A stretch of DNA of 64,000 nt, from positions 1,809,501 to 1,873,500 of the forward strand of contig NZ_LR134388.1 of assembly GCF_900637685.1 (NCBI RefSeq), in the 5' to 3' direction. Both the position numbers and the translations under genes were made by a program. Numbering within the stretch: the first letter of the stretch is position 1; every line of letters begins with the position of its first letter. The notes beneath the pieces are model-generated. The model was given only the letters and a program-made list of their open reading frames with translations, was not told the DNA's origin and searched no databases. This stretch comes from Legionella sainthelensi (GTDB taxonomy: Bacteria > Pseudomonadota > Gammaproteobacteria > Legionellales > Legionellaceae). Of the stretch, positions 18,397 to 27,886 are shown piece after piece.

Positions 18397-19075
18397 TAAA
18401 CATATATCCAAATCCACGTACTGTTTTAACTATGGGCTCTCCTTGAGGATTATCACCTAATTTATTTCTTAAGTTACTGATGTGGACATCGATGCTCCGA
18501 TCATACGCAGTATATTTTCTTCCAAGTGCATATTCTGTCAGTTCTTCCTTTGAAAAAGCTTGTCCTGGTGATTTGATTAACATTTCCAGGATATTAAATT
18601 CGGCATTAGTAAGCTCAAGATAATGGCCTGCCATAGTCACATGCCGTTTGGAACAGTCAACAACTATGTTATGTTGTTCAATAACGGGTTTTGAGGCTGG
18701 GATTTTTTGTGTACGTCTTAAAATGGCTCTTAGGCGAGCTACTAATTCTCGTGGATTGCAGGGCTTGGGTAAATAATCATCTGCACCAATTTCGAGACCA
18801 ACAATCCTATCAATATCGTCTCCTCGGGCCGTTAACATTAACACAGGAGTTTCTAAATGTTCTCGAATGGATTTTAATACTTCAAATCCATTTAATTTAG
18901 GGAGCATTACGTCGAGAATAACTGCATCGAAAGGTTGATTTAATGCCTTTTTTACACCATTTTCACCATCATGAACACAAACAGCGTGATAGCCTTCTGG
19001 TTCCAGGTACTGTGACAATAAATCGGTTAGCTCTGTATCATCGTCTATTATGAGAATATTACCATTCATATTCAT
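18389..19075 (-). CDS. cpxR: Response regulator CpxR
   Basis: OmpR-family regulator of 228 residues. The receiver domain has IIDDDTE acidic pocket and phospho-acceptor Asp55 in VILDVMLP. LEIGADDYLPKPCNPRELVARLRAILRR is highly characteristic of CpxR. A winged-helix DNA-binding domain fills residues ~130-228. Its ATG overlaps the corC stop by one base (TAATG) and its own stop overlaps cpxA, so it is embedded in the phoH-ybeY-corC-cpxR-cpxA operon. Confidence 0.96.
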   Translation of the reverse strand: MNMNGNILIIDDDTELTDLLSQYLEPEGYHAVCVHDGENGVKKALNQPFDAVILDVMLPKLNGFEVLKSIREHLETPVLMLTARGDDIDRIVGLEIGADDYLPKPCNPRELVARLRAILRRTQKIPASKPVIEQHNIVVDCSKRHVTMAGHYLELTNAEFNILEMLIKSPGQAFSKEELTEYALGRKYTAYDRSIDVHISNLRNKLGDNPQGEPIVKTVRGFGYMFNA

Positions 19076-19926
19076 TATGCCTTACGTTTATCAATACATT
19101 CCATCAGTTTAATACGTCTGGAATCTGCATTAATAATTTTAAATTCAAAAGAATCAATAGTAATTGTTTCACCTCGTGTAGGCAAATGGCCTAAACTATT
19201 CATTACTATCCCACCGATAGTATCATAAAATTCATCGCTAAAATGAGCGTTAAGTTGTTCATTAAATTCCTCGATAGGCATGTGTGCTTTGACGATATAA
19301 TGATTGTCTTCATGTACTTTAAGATAAGCATCTTCATCGATATCAAACTCATCTTCAATATCACCAATTATTTGTTCAATAATGTCTTCGATTGTAACAA
19401 AACCTGAAACTTCTCCGTACTCATCGACTACTATAGCCATATGATTTTTGTTACGGCGAAATTCACTGAGTAAACTGTCCAGACGCCTGCTTTCAGGAAC
19501 AAAAGTCGCTTGACGACATATATCAAGCAAATCAAAAGAGTCTAGATTAGAGGATTGATAGGGTAACAAATCTTTGGCATGCAATATTCCAATAATTTCA
19601 TCAGAATTTTCATCAAGGACAGGAAATCTTGAGTGCCCCGTTTGCGTGACCGCTTTTATAATGTCTTCCAATGGATCATTTTGCTTTATGCATACCATCT
19701 GATTTTTTGGGAGCATAATATCTCGTACTCGCATTTTCGAGAATGAAATAGCACCTTCTATCATTGCCAATGTTTCAGAACTAATAAGAGAGCGAATATG
19801 TGCGTCTCTTAATAAACTAACCAGTTCTTCTTGATTTTGTGGTTCACCCTGTAAAAACTGTTTAAACCGAGAAAACCATGAACTACTGTCTTCCTCTTTA
19901 TTCAAGTTGATTACCCTCTGCGTCAT
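19075..19926 (-). CDS. corC: CorC/YbeX-type CBS-domain protein
   Basis: CorC-family proteins have two CBS domains and a C-terminal CorC/HlyC domain. They are linked to Mg2+/Co2+ handling and, with YbeY, to ribosome maintenance. Seen: the N-terminal FLQGEPQNQEELVSLLRDA, CBS1 starting RVRDIMLPKNQM, CBS2 around MAIVVDEYGEVSGFVTIEDIIEQIIGDI, and the final domain. Possible starts are ATG 19926 or TTG 19905 behind GAGGG. Both lie inside the 3' end of ybeY, so translation is coupled. The frame-longest TTG at 19944 is less likely. Confidence 0.93.
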   Translation of the reverse strand: MTQRVINLNKEEDSSSWFSRFKQFLQGEPQNQEELVSLLRDAHIRSLISSETLAMIEGAISFSKMRVRDIMLPKNQMVCIKQNDPLEDIIKAVTQTGHSRFPVLDENSDEIIGILHAKDLLPYQSSNLDSFDLLDICRQATFVPESRRLDSLLSEFRRNKNHMAIVVDEYGEVSGFVTIEDIIEQIIGDIEDEFDIDEDAYLKVHEDNHYIVKAHMPIEEFNEQLNAHFSDEFYDTIGGIVMNSLGHLPTRGETITIDSFEFKIINADSRRIKLMECIDKRKA

Positions 19927-20374
19927 AAGGATTAGCAAAGCCAAGCTCAGTTAATAATTTAATTTCAATAGATTGCATAATGGCTGCATCATCATCCTTA
20001 ATATGATCATAGCCTAATAAATGCAGTATTCCATGAATTACGATTAAAGCCCAATGTGATTCTAAAGTTTTATTTAGTTGTTTACTTTCATCAAATAATA
20101 CTTGTGGGCAAATAATCACGTCCCCCAAAAGAGAGCACTCTAATTGTACCTCTGGAGGTAAGGTACATGGGAATGCTAATACATTAGTAGTCTTATTCTG
20201 TTTCCTGTATGTGTGATTTAAGTCGATCATTTCTTCCGAAGTAACCAGCCGGATTGTAAGCTCTGCTTCTTTTTTGTAATCTCTCAACGTAAGCAATGCC
20301 AAACGAGTCAATTGATCATCACTGATAGGAAGAGGCTCGCCAGTCGCATTTTGTATATCGATATAATAGTTCAT
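19898..20374 (-). CDS. ybeY: Endoribonuclease/rRNA maturation factor YbeY
   Basis: YbeY is a zinc metalloprotein needed for 16S rRNA 3'-end maturation and ribosome quality control. The metal-binding signature HGILHLLGYDH is intact near residues 118-128. The 158-residue length is normal. It overlaps phoH upstream by four bases and corC downstream by about 29 bases, in the conserved order phoH-ybeY-corC. Confidence 0.96.
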   Translation of the reverse strand: MNYYIDIQNATGEPLPISDDQLTRLALLTLRDYKKEAELTIRLVTSEEMIDLNHTYRKQNKTTNVLAFPCTLPPEVQLECSLLGDVIICPQVLFDESKQLNKTLESHWALIVIHGILHLLGYDHIKDDDAAIMQSIEIKLLTELGFANPYDAEGNQLE

Positions 20375-21051
20375 TTAGTTTTTCCAGATGATGCATTGTC
20401 ATAGCAATCAACAATTTTAGAGACTAACGGATGTCGCACAACCTCACGACTTGTGAAAGTATGAATACTAATATCAGGTATATTTTTGAATAATCCTACT
20501 GCATGAGCAAGTCCAGAATCAATACCTTTGGGCAAATCTACTTGTGTCATGTCTCCAGTTATGACTGCTTTTGAACCAAAACCTATACGCGTTAAAAACA
20601 TTTTCATTTGCATGATGGTAGTATTTTGCGCTTCATCAAGAATAATAAATGATTCGTTAAGAGTACGCCCACGCATAAATGCTAAAGGTAAAACTTCGAT
20701 AGTATCGGTTTGAATTAGTTTTTGGGTTTCTTTAAAACCAATCATTTCATACAACGCATCGTATATGGGTCTTAAATAAGGAAGTACTTTTTCTACTAAA
20801 TCTCCTGGTAGAAAGCCTAATTTTTCACCTGCCTCTACGGCGGGTCTGACAAAAATCAGCCTGTGCACTTCACCCTTTTCAAAGGATTGTATCGCTTTAG
20901 AAACTGCTAAATAAGTTTTTCCAGTGCCTGCTGGGCCAACTGCGAAAGTTACTGCAAAACGATCAATTGCATCAAGAAAATTAGCTTGTTTGTCATTTCG
21001 AGCAGCAATTGATTTACGGCATAACTTAACATGATGGACGTTATGAATCAT
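20371..21051 (-). CDS. ybeZ: PhoH-like ATPase (YbeZ), short form
   Basis: A P-loop ATPase with Walker A GPAGTGKTYLA, RPAVEAGEKLGFLPGDL, Walker B FIILDEAQNTT and a C-terminal SREVVRHPLV, all hallmarks of YbeZ/PhoH. The product is 226 residues, whereas E. coli YbeZ is about 346. The N-terminal region of about 110 residues before the ATPase core is missing. The upstream 286 bases show no coding continuation in any minus frame. A GAGGA lies 13-14 bases before the ATG. The gene leads the ybeY-corC-cpxRA operon. Confidence 0.92.
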   Translation of the reverse strand: MIHNVHHVKLCRKSIAARNDKQANFLDAIDRFAVTFAVGPAGTGKTYLAVSKAIQSFEKGEVHRLIFVRPAVEAGEKLGFLPGDLVEKVLPYLRPIYDALYEMIGFKETQKLIQTDTIEVLPLAFMRGRTLNESFIILDEAQNTTIMQMKMFLTRIGFGSKAVITGDMTQVDLPKGIDSGLAHAVGLFKNIPDISIHTFTSREVVRHPLVSKIVDCYDNASSGKTK

Positions 21052-21337
21052 TATCTTCGGATTTTCCTCAACCAGTAATTTATATATTATCAGTATAGTA
21101 TTTTTTATACCTTATCACCCAAATTCTCATCGCTCAATTTAGCGAAGTATCTTTATAAAATGATAGTGTTGTACCAATATCCAGAGATCTCGCACTGGGT
21201 GGGAAGTGGCTTTCCTCTTACTTCCATTTTATTCTATTTTTAATAAGGTGAAGTATAGGCACACAAGAATAGTGCAGAACACTCATCTTCTGCAAGATTT
21301 ATGATACAATCATTTTTTTGTTATATAACATACATTC

Positions 21338-22177
21338 ATGATCGATCTTCATTGCCATAGTAATTTTTCTGATGGGGCCTTAACTCCAGGAGCATTGATC
21401 CAAAAAGCGAAAAATCAAAAGCTTCGGTGTTTGTCACTTACTGATCATGACACGGTAGCTGGTTATCCTGAGTTACTACAGGCGGCTGCTAATACCTCAA
21501 TAAAGATAATTAATGGCATAGAAATCAGTGTACGTTGGAAAAAACATGAGCTTCATATTTTAGGTTACCAAATTCAGCATACGACAAGCCTACTTGAGCT
21601 TATTCAGCGTCAAAATCAAAGCCGAGTGAATCGTGCGCAGCAAATAGGCTCGGTGCTAAATTCGTTAGGTATTAACGATGCTTATTCCAAGGCTTGTGAA
21701 TTAGCCGGACATACTCGTGTAGGTCGGCCTCATTTTGCTCAACTTTTAGTGAATGAAGGGAAAGCTCGAGATCTTGCTTCAGCATTTAAGCAATATTTAG
21801 GAAGAGGTAAAAAAGCCTATGTCCCTACATTGTGGTTAACTGTCCAAGAAGCAGTAGAGGGCATTAATGCAGCGGGTGGCCAAGCAGTGATTGCTCATCC
21901 ACTTAAATACGGATTGACGCGATCTAAATTGCATGAGTTAATTAACGAATTTAAAGAGGCTGGTGGTGTCGGTATAGAAGTGGTATCTGGAGAAATGACA
22001 CTTAATGAAGTTAATGAAATGGCCGCAACCAGTTTGCGGTTTCATTTATTGGCTTCTTCTGGATCAGACTATCATAATGATAGCCATTCTCGTGTAAATC
22101 TCGGTGGCCAGAAACAGCTACCAGCAAATTGTACGCCTATTTGGCATGAATGGAACATTGAACAGGGGACTTTATGA
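21338..22177 (+). CDS. yciV: PHP-domain phosphatase, YciV/RNase AM type
   Basis: The first residues MIDLHCHSNFSDG carry the PHP metal-binding His-x-His and Asp. LTDHDTVAGY, GRPHFAQLL, VIAHPLKYG and SGSDYHND supply the rest of the trinuclear metal site. This 279-residue form corresponds to YciV (RnaAM), a 5'-3' exonuclease/3',5'-nucleotide phosphatase in E. coli. It overlaps the next gene by four bases. The order yciV-yciO is conserved in gammaproteobacteria. Confidence 0.9.
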   Translation: MIDLHCHSNFSDGALTPGALIQKAKNQKLRCLSLTDHDTVAGYPELLQAAANTSIKIINGIEISVRWKKHELHILGYQIQHTTSLLELIQRQNQSRVNRAQQIGSVLNSLGINDAYSKACELAGHTRVGRPHFAQLLVNEGKARDLASAFKQYLGRGKKAYVPTLWLTVQEAVEGINAAGGQAVIAHPLKYGLTRSKLHELINEFKEAGGVGIEVVSGEMTLNEVNEMAATSLRFHLLASSGSDYHNDSHSRVNLGGQKQLPANCTPIWHEWNIEQGTL

Positions 22178-22794
22178 GTCAGTTTTTTGCATTACATCCT
22201 GATAATCCTCAAGCACGCTTGTTGCGAAAGGCCGTAAATATAATTGAAGACGGTGGTATTATTGTTTATCCAACCGATTCTGGTTATGCATTGGGTTGTG
22301 GTTTAGGTAATAAATCAGCACTTGAGCGTATACGCAGATTACGACAATTAGATAAGAATCACAACATGACTCTTGTTTGTCGTGATCTTTCTCAACTGGG
22401 TATTTACGCTCGAGTATCGAATCCTATATTTAGATTATTAAAAGCATTTACTCCTGGCGCCTATACTTTTATTCTTAATGCCACACATGAAGTGCCTCGG
22501 CTTATGCTTCACCCTAAAAGAAAAACTTTGGGTTTACGTGTACCAGATAATGTAATTACACTTGCATTGTTAGAGTGTCTGGAAGCACCTTTAATGAGTA
22601 CTACGTTAATTCTGCCAGGTGCTAAAGCACCATTAAGCGAACCCGAAGCAATTCGAGATCTTTTGGGAAATCAAATTGATTTAGTAATTGATGGGGGGCA
22701 GTGTGGTCAAGAACCGACAACTGTAGTTGATTTGACCGGCGATTATCCAGTGATAATAAGAGAGGGTAAAGGTGATCCGGAGCCCTTTAAATAA
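22174..22794 (+). CDS. yciO: YciO/Sua5/YrdC-family protein
   Basis: The Sua5/YrdC fold binds double-stranded RNA and ATP/threonine in tRNA t6A synthesis. YciO is its paralogue with an unclear, related role. Seen: IVYPTDSGYALGC, RLRQLDKNHNMTLVCRDLSQL, GLRVPDN and ending VIREGKGD. The 206-residue length and its pairing with yciV support YciO rather than TsaC. It overlaps yciV by four bases. Confidence 0.88.
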   Translation: MSQFFALHPDNPQARLLRKAVNIIEDGGIIVYPTDSGYALGCGLGNKSALERIRRLRQLDKNHNMTLVCRDLSQLGIYARVSNPIFRLLKAFTPGAYTFILNATHEVPRLMLHPKRKTLGLRVPDNVITLALLECLEAPLMSTTLILPGAKAPLSEPEAIRDLLGNQIDLVIDGGQCGQEPTTVVDLTGDYPVIIREGKGDPEPFK

Positions 22795-22952
22795 ATTGAG
22801 GTGATTTTCAACTTTTTCGTGAACAGTCTCACGTATGTGTGCGAACCAATATTTAAGTTAAAAACAGGGCAGAAGTACTTGTGGTATACGCTTATGAAAA
22901 ACTCTGGGAAAGTTGAGAGTTATGTTAAATAAATCATTAAAAGAGGCTATTG

Positions 22953-24167
22953 ATGTCAGTATTATTTAGTTCCAATAAACGAGTTGTTTCTGGAATGCGT
23001 GTCAGTGGAAGATTACATCTTGGACACTACCATGGGGTAATAAAAAATTGGATCAACTTACAACATCAATATGATTGCTTCTTTTTTGCTGCGGATTGGC
23101 ATGGATTAACGACTCAATATGATGAACCTAGATTTATAGAAAAGCATCTTTGGGATATGATTGTTGATTGGTTAGCTTGTGGTGTTAATCCCGGACTATC
23201 ACGAATTTTTATCCAATCTTGGGTTCCCGAACATGCGGAGTTGCATTTGCTTTTATCCATGATCACTCCTTTGGGATGGTTGGAAAGAGTTCCTACTTTT
23301 AAAGATCAACAGGAAAAATTAAAGGAAAAAGATTTAGCAACCTACGGTTTTTTAGGTTATCCCTTATTACAAAGTGCTGATGTTTTGATTTATCATGCAG
23401 ATTATGTTCCTGTTGGTGAAGATCAAGTCTCTCACATAGAGCTCACTCGCGAAATTGCTCGCCGATTTAACTATCTTTATGGTAAAGAACCCAATTTTGA
23501 AGAATTAGCAGCTGAAGCTATAAAAAAAATGGGTAAGAAGAACAGTAAATTTTATAGTGAGTTACGCAGACAATTTCAAGAGCTTGGTAATCATGAGGCA
23601 ATTAAAACAGCCCAAGCACTTTTGGAAGATCAGTCTAATTTATCTATTGGTGATAAAGAACGCTTATTGGGGTATTTAGAAGGGAGTGGTAAAATTATTT
23701 TACCTGAGCCTCATCCATTACTTACCGAAACGGCTAAAATGCCGGGTCTTGATGGACAAAAAATGTCCAAGTCCTATCATAACACTATTATGCTAAGAGA
23801 GCCTCCTGACCAAGTAGAAAAGAAAGTGTTAACTATGCCGACAGATCCGGCGCGAGTAAAACGAACCGATCCGGGTGAGCCGGAAAAATGTCCAGTTTGG
23901 CAATTTCACAAAATATATTCCAATGAAGAGGTTAAAAATTGGGTTCAAATAGGATGTCGTACTGCTGGAATCGGTTGTATTGAATGTAAAAGACCTGTTG
24001 TTGATAGTATTAATAATGAGCTAAAACCCATTCAAGAAGCAATTACTGAATACGAATCTGATTTAGGCTCAGTAAAACGAATCGTTTCTGAAGGAAGTGA
24101 ATCAGCACGAGAGGTTGCTTGTAAAAATTTGAGTACCGTTAGAGAAGTGATGGGACTTGATTATTAA
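22953..24167 (+). CDS. trpS: Tryptophanyl-tRNA synthetase
   Basis: Class I aminoacyl-tRNA synthetase charging tRNA-Trp. The HIGH-type motif is HLGHYHG near residues 21-27 and the KMSKS motif is GQKMSKSYHN. DWHGLTTQYD and VGEDQVSHIELTREIARRFN are also typical. At 404 residues it is longer than E. coli TrpS (334) because of an insertion between about 175 and 240, as in some other gammaproteobacteria. The ATG at 22953 is preferred to the TTG at 22950. About 155 non-coding bases separate it from yciO. Confidence 0.96.
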   Translation: MSVLFSSNKRVVSGMRVSGRLHLGHYHGVIKNWINLQHQYDCFFFAADWHGLTTQYDEPRFIEKHLWDMIVDWLACGVNPGLSRIFIQSWVPEHAELHLLLSMITPLGWLERVPTFKDQQEKLKEKDLATYGFLGYPLLQSADVLIYHADYVPVGEDQVSHIELTREIARRFNYLYGKEPNFEELAAEAIKKMGKKNSKFYSELRRQFQELGNHEAIKTAQALLEDQSNLSIGDKERLLGYLEGSGKIILPEPHPLLTETAKMPGLDGQKMSKSYHNTIMLREPPDQVEKKVLTMPTDPARVKRTDPGEPEKCPVWQFHKIYSNEEVKNWVQIGCRTAGIGCIECKRPVVDSINNELKPIQEAITEYESDLGSVKRIVSEGSESAREVACKNLSTVREVMGLDY

Positions 24168-24210
24168 AAAGCGATGCCTCAGGACAAAAAAATCATAAAA
24201 TAGTATTAGA

Positions 24211-25002
24211 ATGGACATTGAATTATCAAAGCCTGAAATTAAAGCTGTAGTTGCAGGTAAAGAACTGACTGAACTACCTGATGATTTATACATTCCACCC
24301 GATGCGCTTGAGGTATTACTGGATTCGTTTAGTGGCCCCCTTGATTTACTGTTATATCTGATTCGGAAGCAAAATATTGATATATTGGATATTCCAATTA
24401 TGAGTATTACAAAGCAATATTTGCATTACATTCAATTGATGGAATGTCGGAGATTGGAGCTTGCCGCCGACTATTTATTGATGGCAGCAATGCTCGCTGA
24501 AATTAAGTCTCGACTCTTATTGCCAGCTCCTCCAAAAGGTGACGATGAAGAGGGCGAAGACCCACGTATGGCCTTAGTGAGGAGATTACAAGCGTATGAG
24601 CAAATAAAATGCGCTGCCGAATTGCTTAATGCACTTCCACGACAAGAACGCGATTATTTTTTAATCCAAGTGGCTCCAACCGAACTTGAGCGAATCATCG
24701 TCCATCCTGAAGTTGAATTAGATGATTTAGTTGATGCAATGATTGCTTTAATGAAAAGAGAGGAGCAAGTGAGCCATCATCAAATTTCTCGTGAAGCATT
24801 ATCTGTTCGTGAGCGTATGAGTAGTGTCTTGCTCATGCTTCAAGAATATCAAGTTTTGGAGTTTAAACAGTTATTTACTTTGGATGAAGGAAGAATGGGG
24901 CTTATTGTTTCCTTATTAGCTATTTTAGAGCTGTCGAGACAATCCTTAATTGTTATCACTCAAAATGAAGCTTTCGCTTCCATATTATTACAGGCAGCAT
25001 AA
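24211..25002 (+). CDS. scpA: Segregation and condensation protein A
   Basis: ScpA is the kleisin that bridges SMC heads with ScpB in chromosome condensation. FSGPLDLLLYLIRKQNIDILDIPI near residues 39-62 is the N-terminal kleisin signature and LAADYLLMAAMLAEIKSRLLLP follows. The C-terminal winged helix is present. Length 263 is normal. scpB starts four bases after its stop. Confidence 0.95.
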   Translation: MDIELSKPEIKAVVAGKELTELPDDLYIPPDALEVLLDSFSGPLDLLLYLIRKQNIDILDIPIMSITKQYLHYIQLMECRRLELAADYLLMAAMLAEIKSRLLLPAPPKGDDEEGEDPRMALVRRLQAYEQIKCAAELLNALPRQERDYFLIQVAPTELERIIVHPEVELDDLVDAMIALMKREEQVSHHQISREALSVRERMSSVLLMLQEYQVLEFKQLFTLDEGRMGLIVSLLAILELSRQSLIVITQNEAFASILLQAA

Positions 25003-25006
25003 TATA

Positions 25007-25579
25007 ATGGATAATAAGCTATTAAAAAATATCATTGAAGCATTAATTCTAAGCTCTAATGAACCTTTATCCGTAGAGCGCTTGTTAGACACTTTTGACG
25101 AATGGCAAAGACCATCCAAAGAGCATCTAATAACCATTATTAACGAACTAAAAGAAGATTATTCGTTACGATCTTTTGAACTGGTTCAAGTTGCTACAGG
25201 TTTCAGAATCCAAACAAAAAAAGAATACAGTAATTGGGTGGCGAGATTACAAATAGAAAAACCAATAAAGTATTCACGAGCTTTGCTTGAAACATTAGCA
25301 ATTATCGCGTACAAGCAACCAGTAACTCGAGCAGATATCGAAGAGTTTCGTGGAGTAGCAGTAAATAGCCAAATTATAAAAACTTTATTGGAAAGAGAAT
25401 GGATTCGTATTTCTGGTTATAAAAATGTAGCAGGCAAGCCTGCTGTTTATACTACGACAAGAGAGTTTCTCAATTATTTTAATTTACACTATTTAAACGA
25501 GCTTCCAGCCTTGCCAGAGGTTATGGAAACATTGAGCTTACATAACAACCCTAATGAAGAAGAGTATATTACCGAATGA
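25007..25579 (+). CDS. scpB: Segregation and condensation protein B
   Basis: ScpB forms a homodimer of tandem winged helices that binds ScpA. IIEALILSSNEPLSVERLL starts the first domain, and the signature ALLETLAIIAYKQPVTRADIEEFRGVAVN is near residue 95. The ATG at 25007 is chosen because the longer frame (24950) would run through the end of scpA without family similarity. Product 190 residues. Its stop overlaps rluB by four bases. Confidence 0.95.
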   Translation: MDNKLLKNIIEALILSSNEPLSVERLLDTFDEWQRPSKEHLITIINELKEDYSLRSFELVQVATGFRIQTKKEYSNWVARLQIEKPIKYSRALLETLAIIAYKQPVTRADIEEFRGVAVNSQIIKTLLEREWIRISGYKNVAGKPAVYTTTREFLNYFNLHYLNELPALPEVMETLSLHNNPNEEEYITE

Positions 25580-26316
25580 GCAGCGATAGGTTACAAAAGA
25601 TATTAAGTCAAGCAGGTCTTGGTTCTCGGCGTGAAATGGAGCGCTGGATTGAAAATGGGTGGGTCCAGGTTAACGGAAAACCAGTGAAATTGGGTGACTC
25701 AGCGAGTGCAGAGGATAAAATTACTGTAAAAGGGAAATTGATCCCTAATCCCCTAAAAGTTAAAAATAATGTACGAATTTTGCTATATCATAAGCCAGTA
25801 GGAGAAATTTCAAGTCGCCATGATCCCAAGTTTGAGAAAACAGTTTTTGATCACTTACCTCATTTAAGACAAGGTCGTTGGGTACAAGTAGGGCGTTTGG
25901 ATTTAAATACTTCGGGATTACTAGTTTTTACTAACTCCGGTGAACTCGCTAATCAACTAATGCATCCTAGATATGGATTTGAGCGGGAATATGCTGTTAG
26001 AGTCCATGGACAGGTTTCTCAGGAAGCTTTAAATAATTTAATTAAAGGCGTTGAGTTAGATGATGGAATGGCAAAATTTACTCGTTTAGAGTTTCGTGGT
26101 GGGGAAGGTGCAAATAGTTGGTATCATGTAACTTTAAATGAAGGCCGCAACAGAGAGGTGCGACGTCTATGGGAATCCCAAGGTGTCGAAGTAAGCCGTT
26201 TGATTCGAATTCGCTATGGAAAGATTACCATGCCGCGATATCTATCTCGAGGACAGCATTATGAATTAACACCTAAAGAGGTATCAGAGTTATTGGCTTC
26301 TTTACCTAAAGCTTAG
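25576..26316 (+). CDS. rluB: 23S rRNA pseudouridine2605 synthase
   Basis: RluB/RsuA-family pseudouridine synthase of 246 residues. An S4 RNA-binding domain comes first (RLQKILSQAGLGSRREMERWI). The catalytic motif VGRLDLNTSGLLVFTN holds the nucleophilic Asp near residue 116, and NEGRNREVRRLW is the RluB-type C-terminal signature. It is coupled to scpB by a four-base overlap, a conserved arrangement. Confidence 0.95.
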   Translation: MSSDRLQKILSQAGLGSRREMERWIENGWVQVNGKPVKLGDSASAEDKITVKGKLIPNPLKVKNNVRILLYHKPVGEISSRHDPKFEKTVFDHLPHLRQGRWVQVGRLDLNTSGLLVFTNSGELANQLMHPRYGFEREYAVRVHGQVSQEALNNLIKGVELDDGMAKFTRLEFRGGEGANSWYHVTLNEGRNREVRRLWESQGVEVSRLIRIRYGKITMPRYLSRGQHYELTPKEVSELLASLPKA

Positions 26317-26357
26317 CGGCCTAAAGTTCTCACTGCTATTGCAGGAGTTTGTAATTG

Positions 26358-26375
26358 TCCTCGCGCAAGCGGGGA
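26358..26375. repeat. REP-like GC-rich hairpin with GCAA tetraloop
   Basis: TCCTCGC and GCGGGGA pair (one G-T) around the GNRA loop GCAA. This resembles the core of bacterial REP elements. It stands alone in the AT-rich gap between convergent rluB and the L,D-transpeptidase gene and could also help end transcription. I saw no second copy in the window. Confidence 0.5.
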
Positions 26376-26473
26376 TCTATTTTCGCGAACATGATGAAAA
26401 ATTTTTTATGCTTTCTCCAAGAGATACGTATACCCCGAGGAATACTCTATCGCAAAATAGCTTAACATTTGGT

Positions 26474-27175
26474 CTAAGCAGTGTAATTGTTTTTACCAAA
26501 CGGTTTTAAAGATTCCGCAATATGTTTATATAATTCGGGAAGCCATCTTGGTTGAGCAAATGTCGTGGTAGAGGGTTTTTTCTTGCGAAGATCATTGGGA
26601 GCAATAATCACTTGAATATTATTTAAACCAACACGTCTTGCTAAAATAAATAGTTGATCAATTGCGAGATCACCAACAGCCAAACAACCCACTGATAAAT
26701 TTTTGCCATGGATAAAAATATTATTTCCTAATTGTTTTCTTCCATCTTGATAACCTTTTTGTCTATCAAAATTATTGGGATAATTGATCATCATTGAGAG
26801 ATGCATGCTGCTAAAAGGATTAAAATTAACTAATCGATACACACCTTCAGGGATTTGTTTGTCATTTTCACGTAATTTAGGCCCTAATCGCCCACTGAAC
26901 CCTGTTAGTGGGTAATCATGAATATGTTTCCAAGATTGCTTAGAGTTTTTTGCCCAAAGTTCTACCTTTCTTTCGGATTTAAACGCAAGCAGCGCTACTT
27001 CGCGAGGAGGATAACTAACCCCCGCCTTAGAAAAATAGGATTTTAACTGCGGTTCAACTCTTAAACCATAGCGTTGTACAGCACGATCAACAGCCTGATC
27101 CCAATTAAGTTTAGGTGCCATAGCATAGCTATTCAAGCTAACTACTATCATAATAAGAGCATATACTCTCTTCAT
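26474..27175 (-). CDS. L,D-transpeptidase (YkuD domain), YafK-like
   Basis: YkuD enzymes link peptidoglycan stem peptides or attach proteins through a catalytic cysteine. The signature is seen as IHGKNLSVGCLAVGD (His...Ser-x-Gly-Cys). It is followed by ILARRVGLNNIQVIIAP, as in YafK-type members. The start at 27175 gives a clear signal peptide (MKRVYALIMIVVSLNSYA). The frame extends up to an ATG at 27268 with AGAGG upstream, which would add 31 residues before the signal. The start is therefore uncertain. It is the last gene of the dacA-to-ldt minus-strand group, so a periplasmic role fits. Confidence 0.88.
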   Translation of the reverse strand: MKRVYALIMIVVSLNSYAMAPKLNWDQAVDRAVQRYGLRVEPQLKSYFSKAGVSYPPREVALLAFKSERKVELWAKNSKQSWKHIHDYPLTGFSGRLGPKLRENDKQIPEGVYRLVNFNPFSSMHLSMMINYPNNFDRQKGYQDGRKQLGNNIFIHGKNLSVGCLAVGDLAIDQLFILARRVGLNNIQVIIAPNDLRKKKPSTTTFAQPRWLPELYKHIAESLKPFGKNNYTA

Positions 27176-27286
27176 GTGAATATTAAAATGATAAATTTTC
27201 GACATGGTATCAAATAATAATCCAAAGAACAATTTAACTTCCCTCGTTATCAAAGCTAAGTCGCACATTTACTACTGAACCTCTTT

Positions 27287-27886
27287 TCACTTTTGTTTGT
27301 GTTTTAATAATATTTGATTTTTAATCGATAACGGTAATTGCGCAGCAATAAAATCAGGGCTTACTGCTAAACGTCCTACAGATGGTATTAAACCATAATA
27401 ATTGGGACAGAGATACATGATAGAACTATCAAGATTAACTTTATAAAATACATACTTACTAGTGCAATAATCGGGTTTATTAATAAGTGCAACTTGTATT
27501 ATAGGTGTTCCCTGCATTTTATTTTCAATAAAAAAAGCATTCATCCAAAGATTAATAATGCTTAAAAGTGCGATCACAACTAAGAATGCATTAACAAAGC
27601 TATATACAGATTTTAAAGTACTTCCGGAACTTAAATGCGAAATAACATAAATTAAGGTAATTAACAATATGAGTAAATTTGAAGAATATATCGCTGCATT
27701 ATAATAGTTAAAATAAGTGCCAAAGATTTGATTACCTGAGAATTGGAGATGAATCAACATCGCTATAAGGCTTAGCCAAAGAGCTGAAATCATGTAATAG
27801 ATGGCATTCTTTTTTATTCCAATGATTAGGAGTATTAAAGCAATTAATGGAAAAAAATTTTGAATCAATTTTGCAATGATATACAT
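27287..27886 (-). CDS. lssZ: LssZ-like inner-membrane protein
   Basis: The 199-residue protein has five hydrophobic segments in its first 115 residues and a periplasmic-type tail containing two cysteines. Its place directly after lssY matches the lssXYZABD type I secretion locus of L. pneumophila, where lssZ follows lssY. The assignment rests mostly on that order, since the protein has no diagnostic motif. Transport genes lssB and lssD are not here. Confidence 0.6.
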   Translation of the reverse strand: MYIIAKLIQNFFPLIALILLIIGIKKNAIYYMISALWLSLIAMLIHLQFSGNQIFGTYFNYYNAAIYSSNLLILLITLIYVISHLSSGSTLKSVYSFVNAFLVVIALLSIINLWMNAFFIENKMQGTPIIQVALINKPDYCTSKYVFYKVNLDSSIMYLCPNYYGLIPSVGRLAVSPDFIAAQLPLSIKNQILLKHKQK

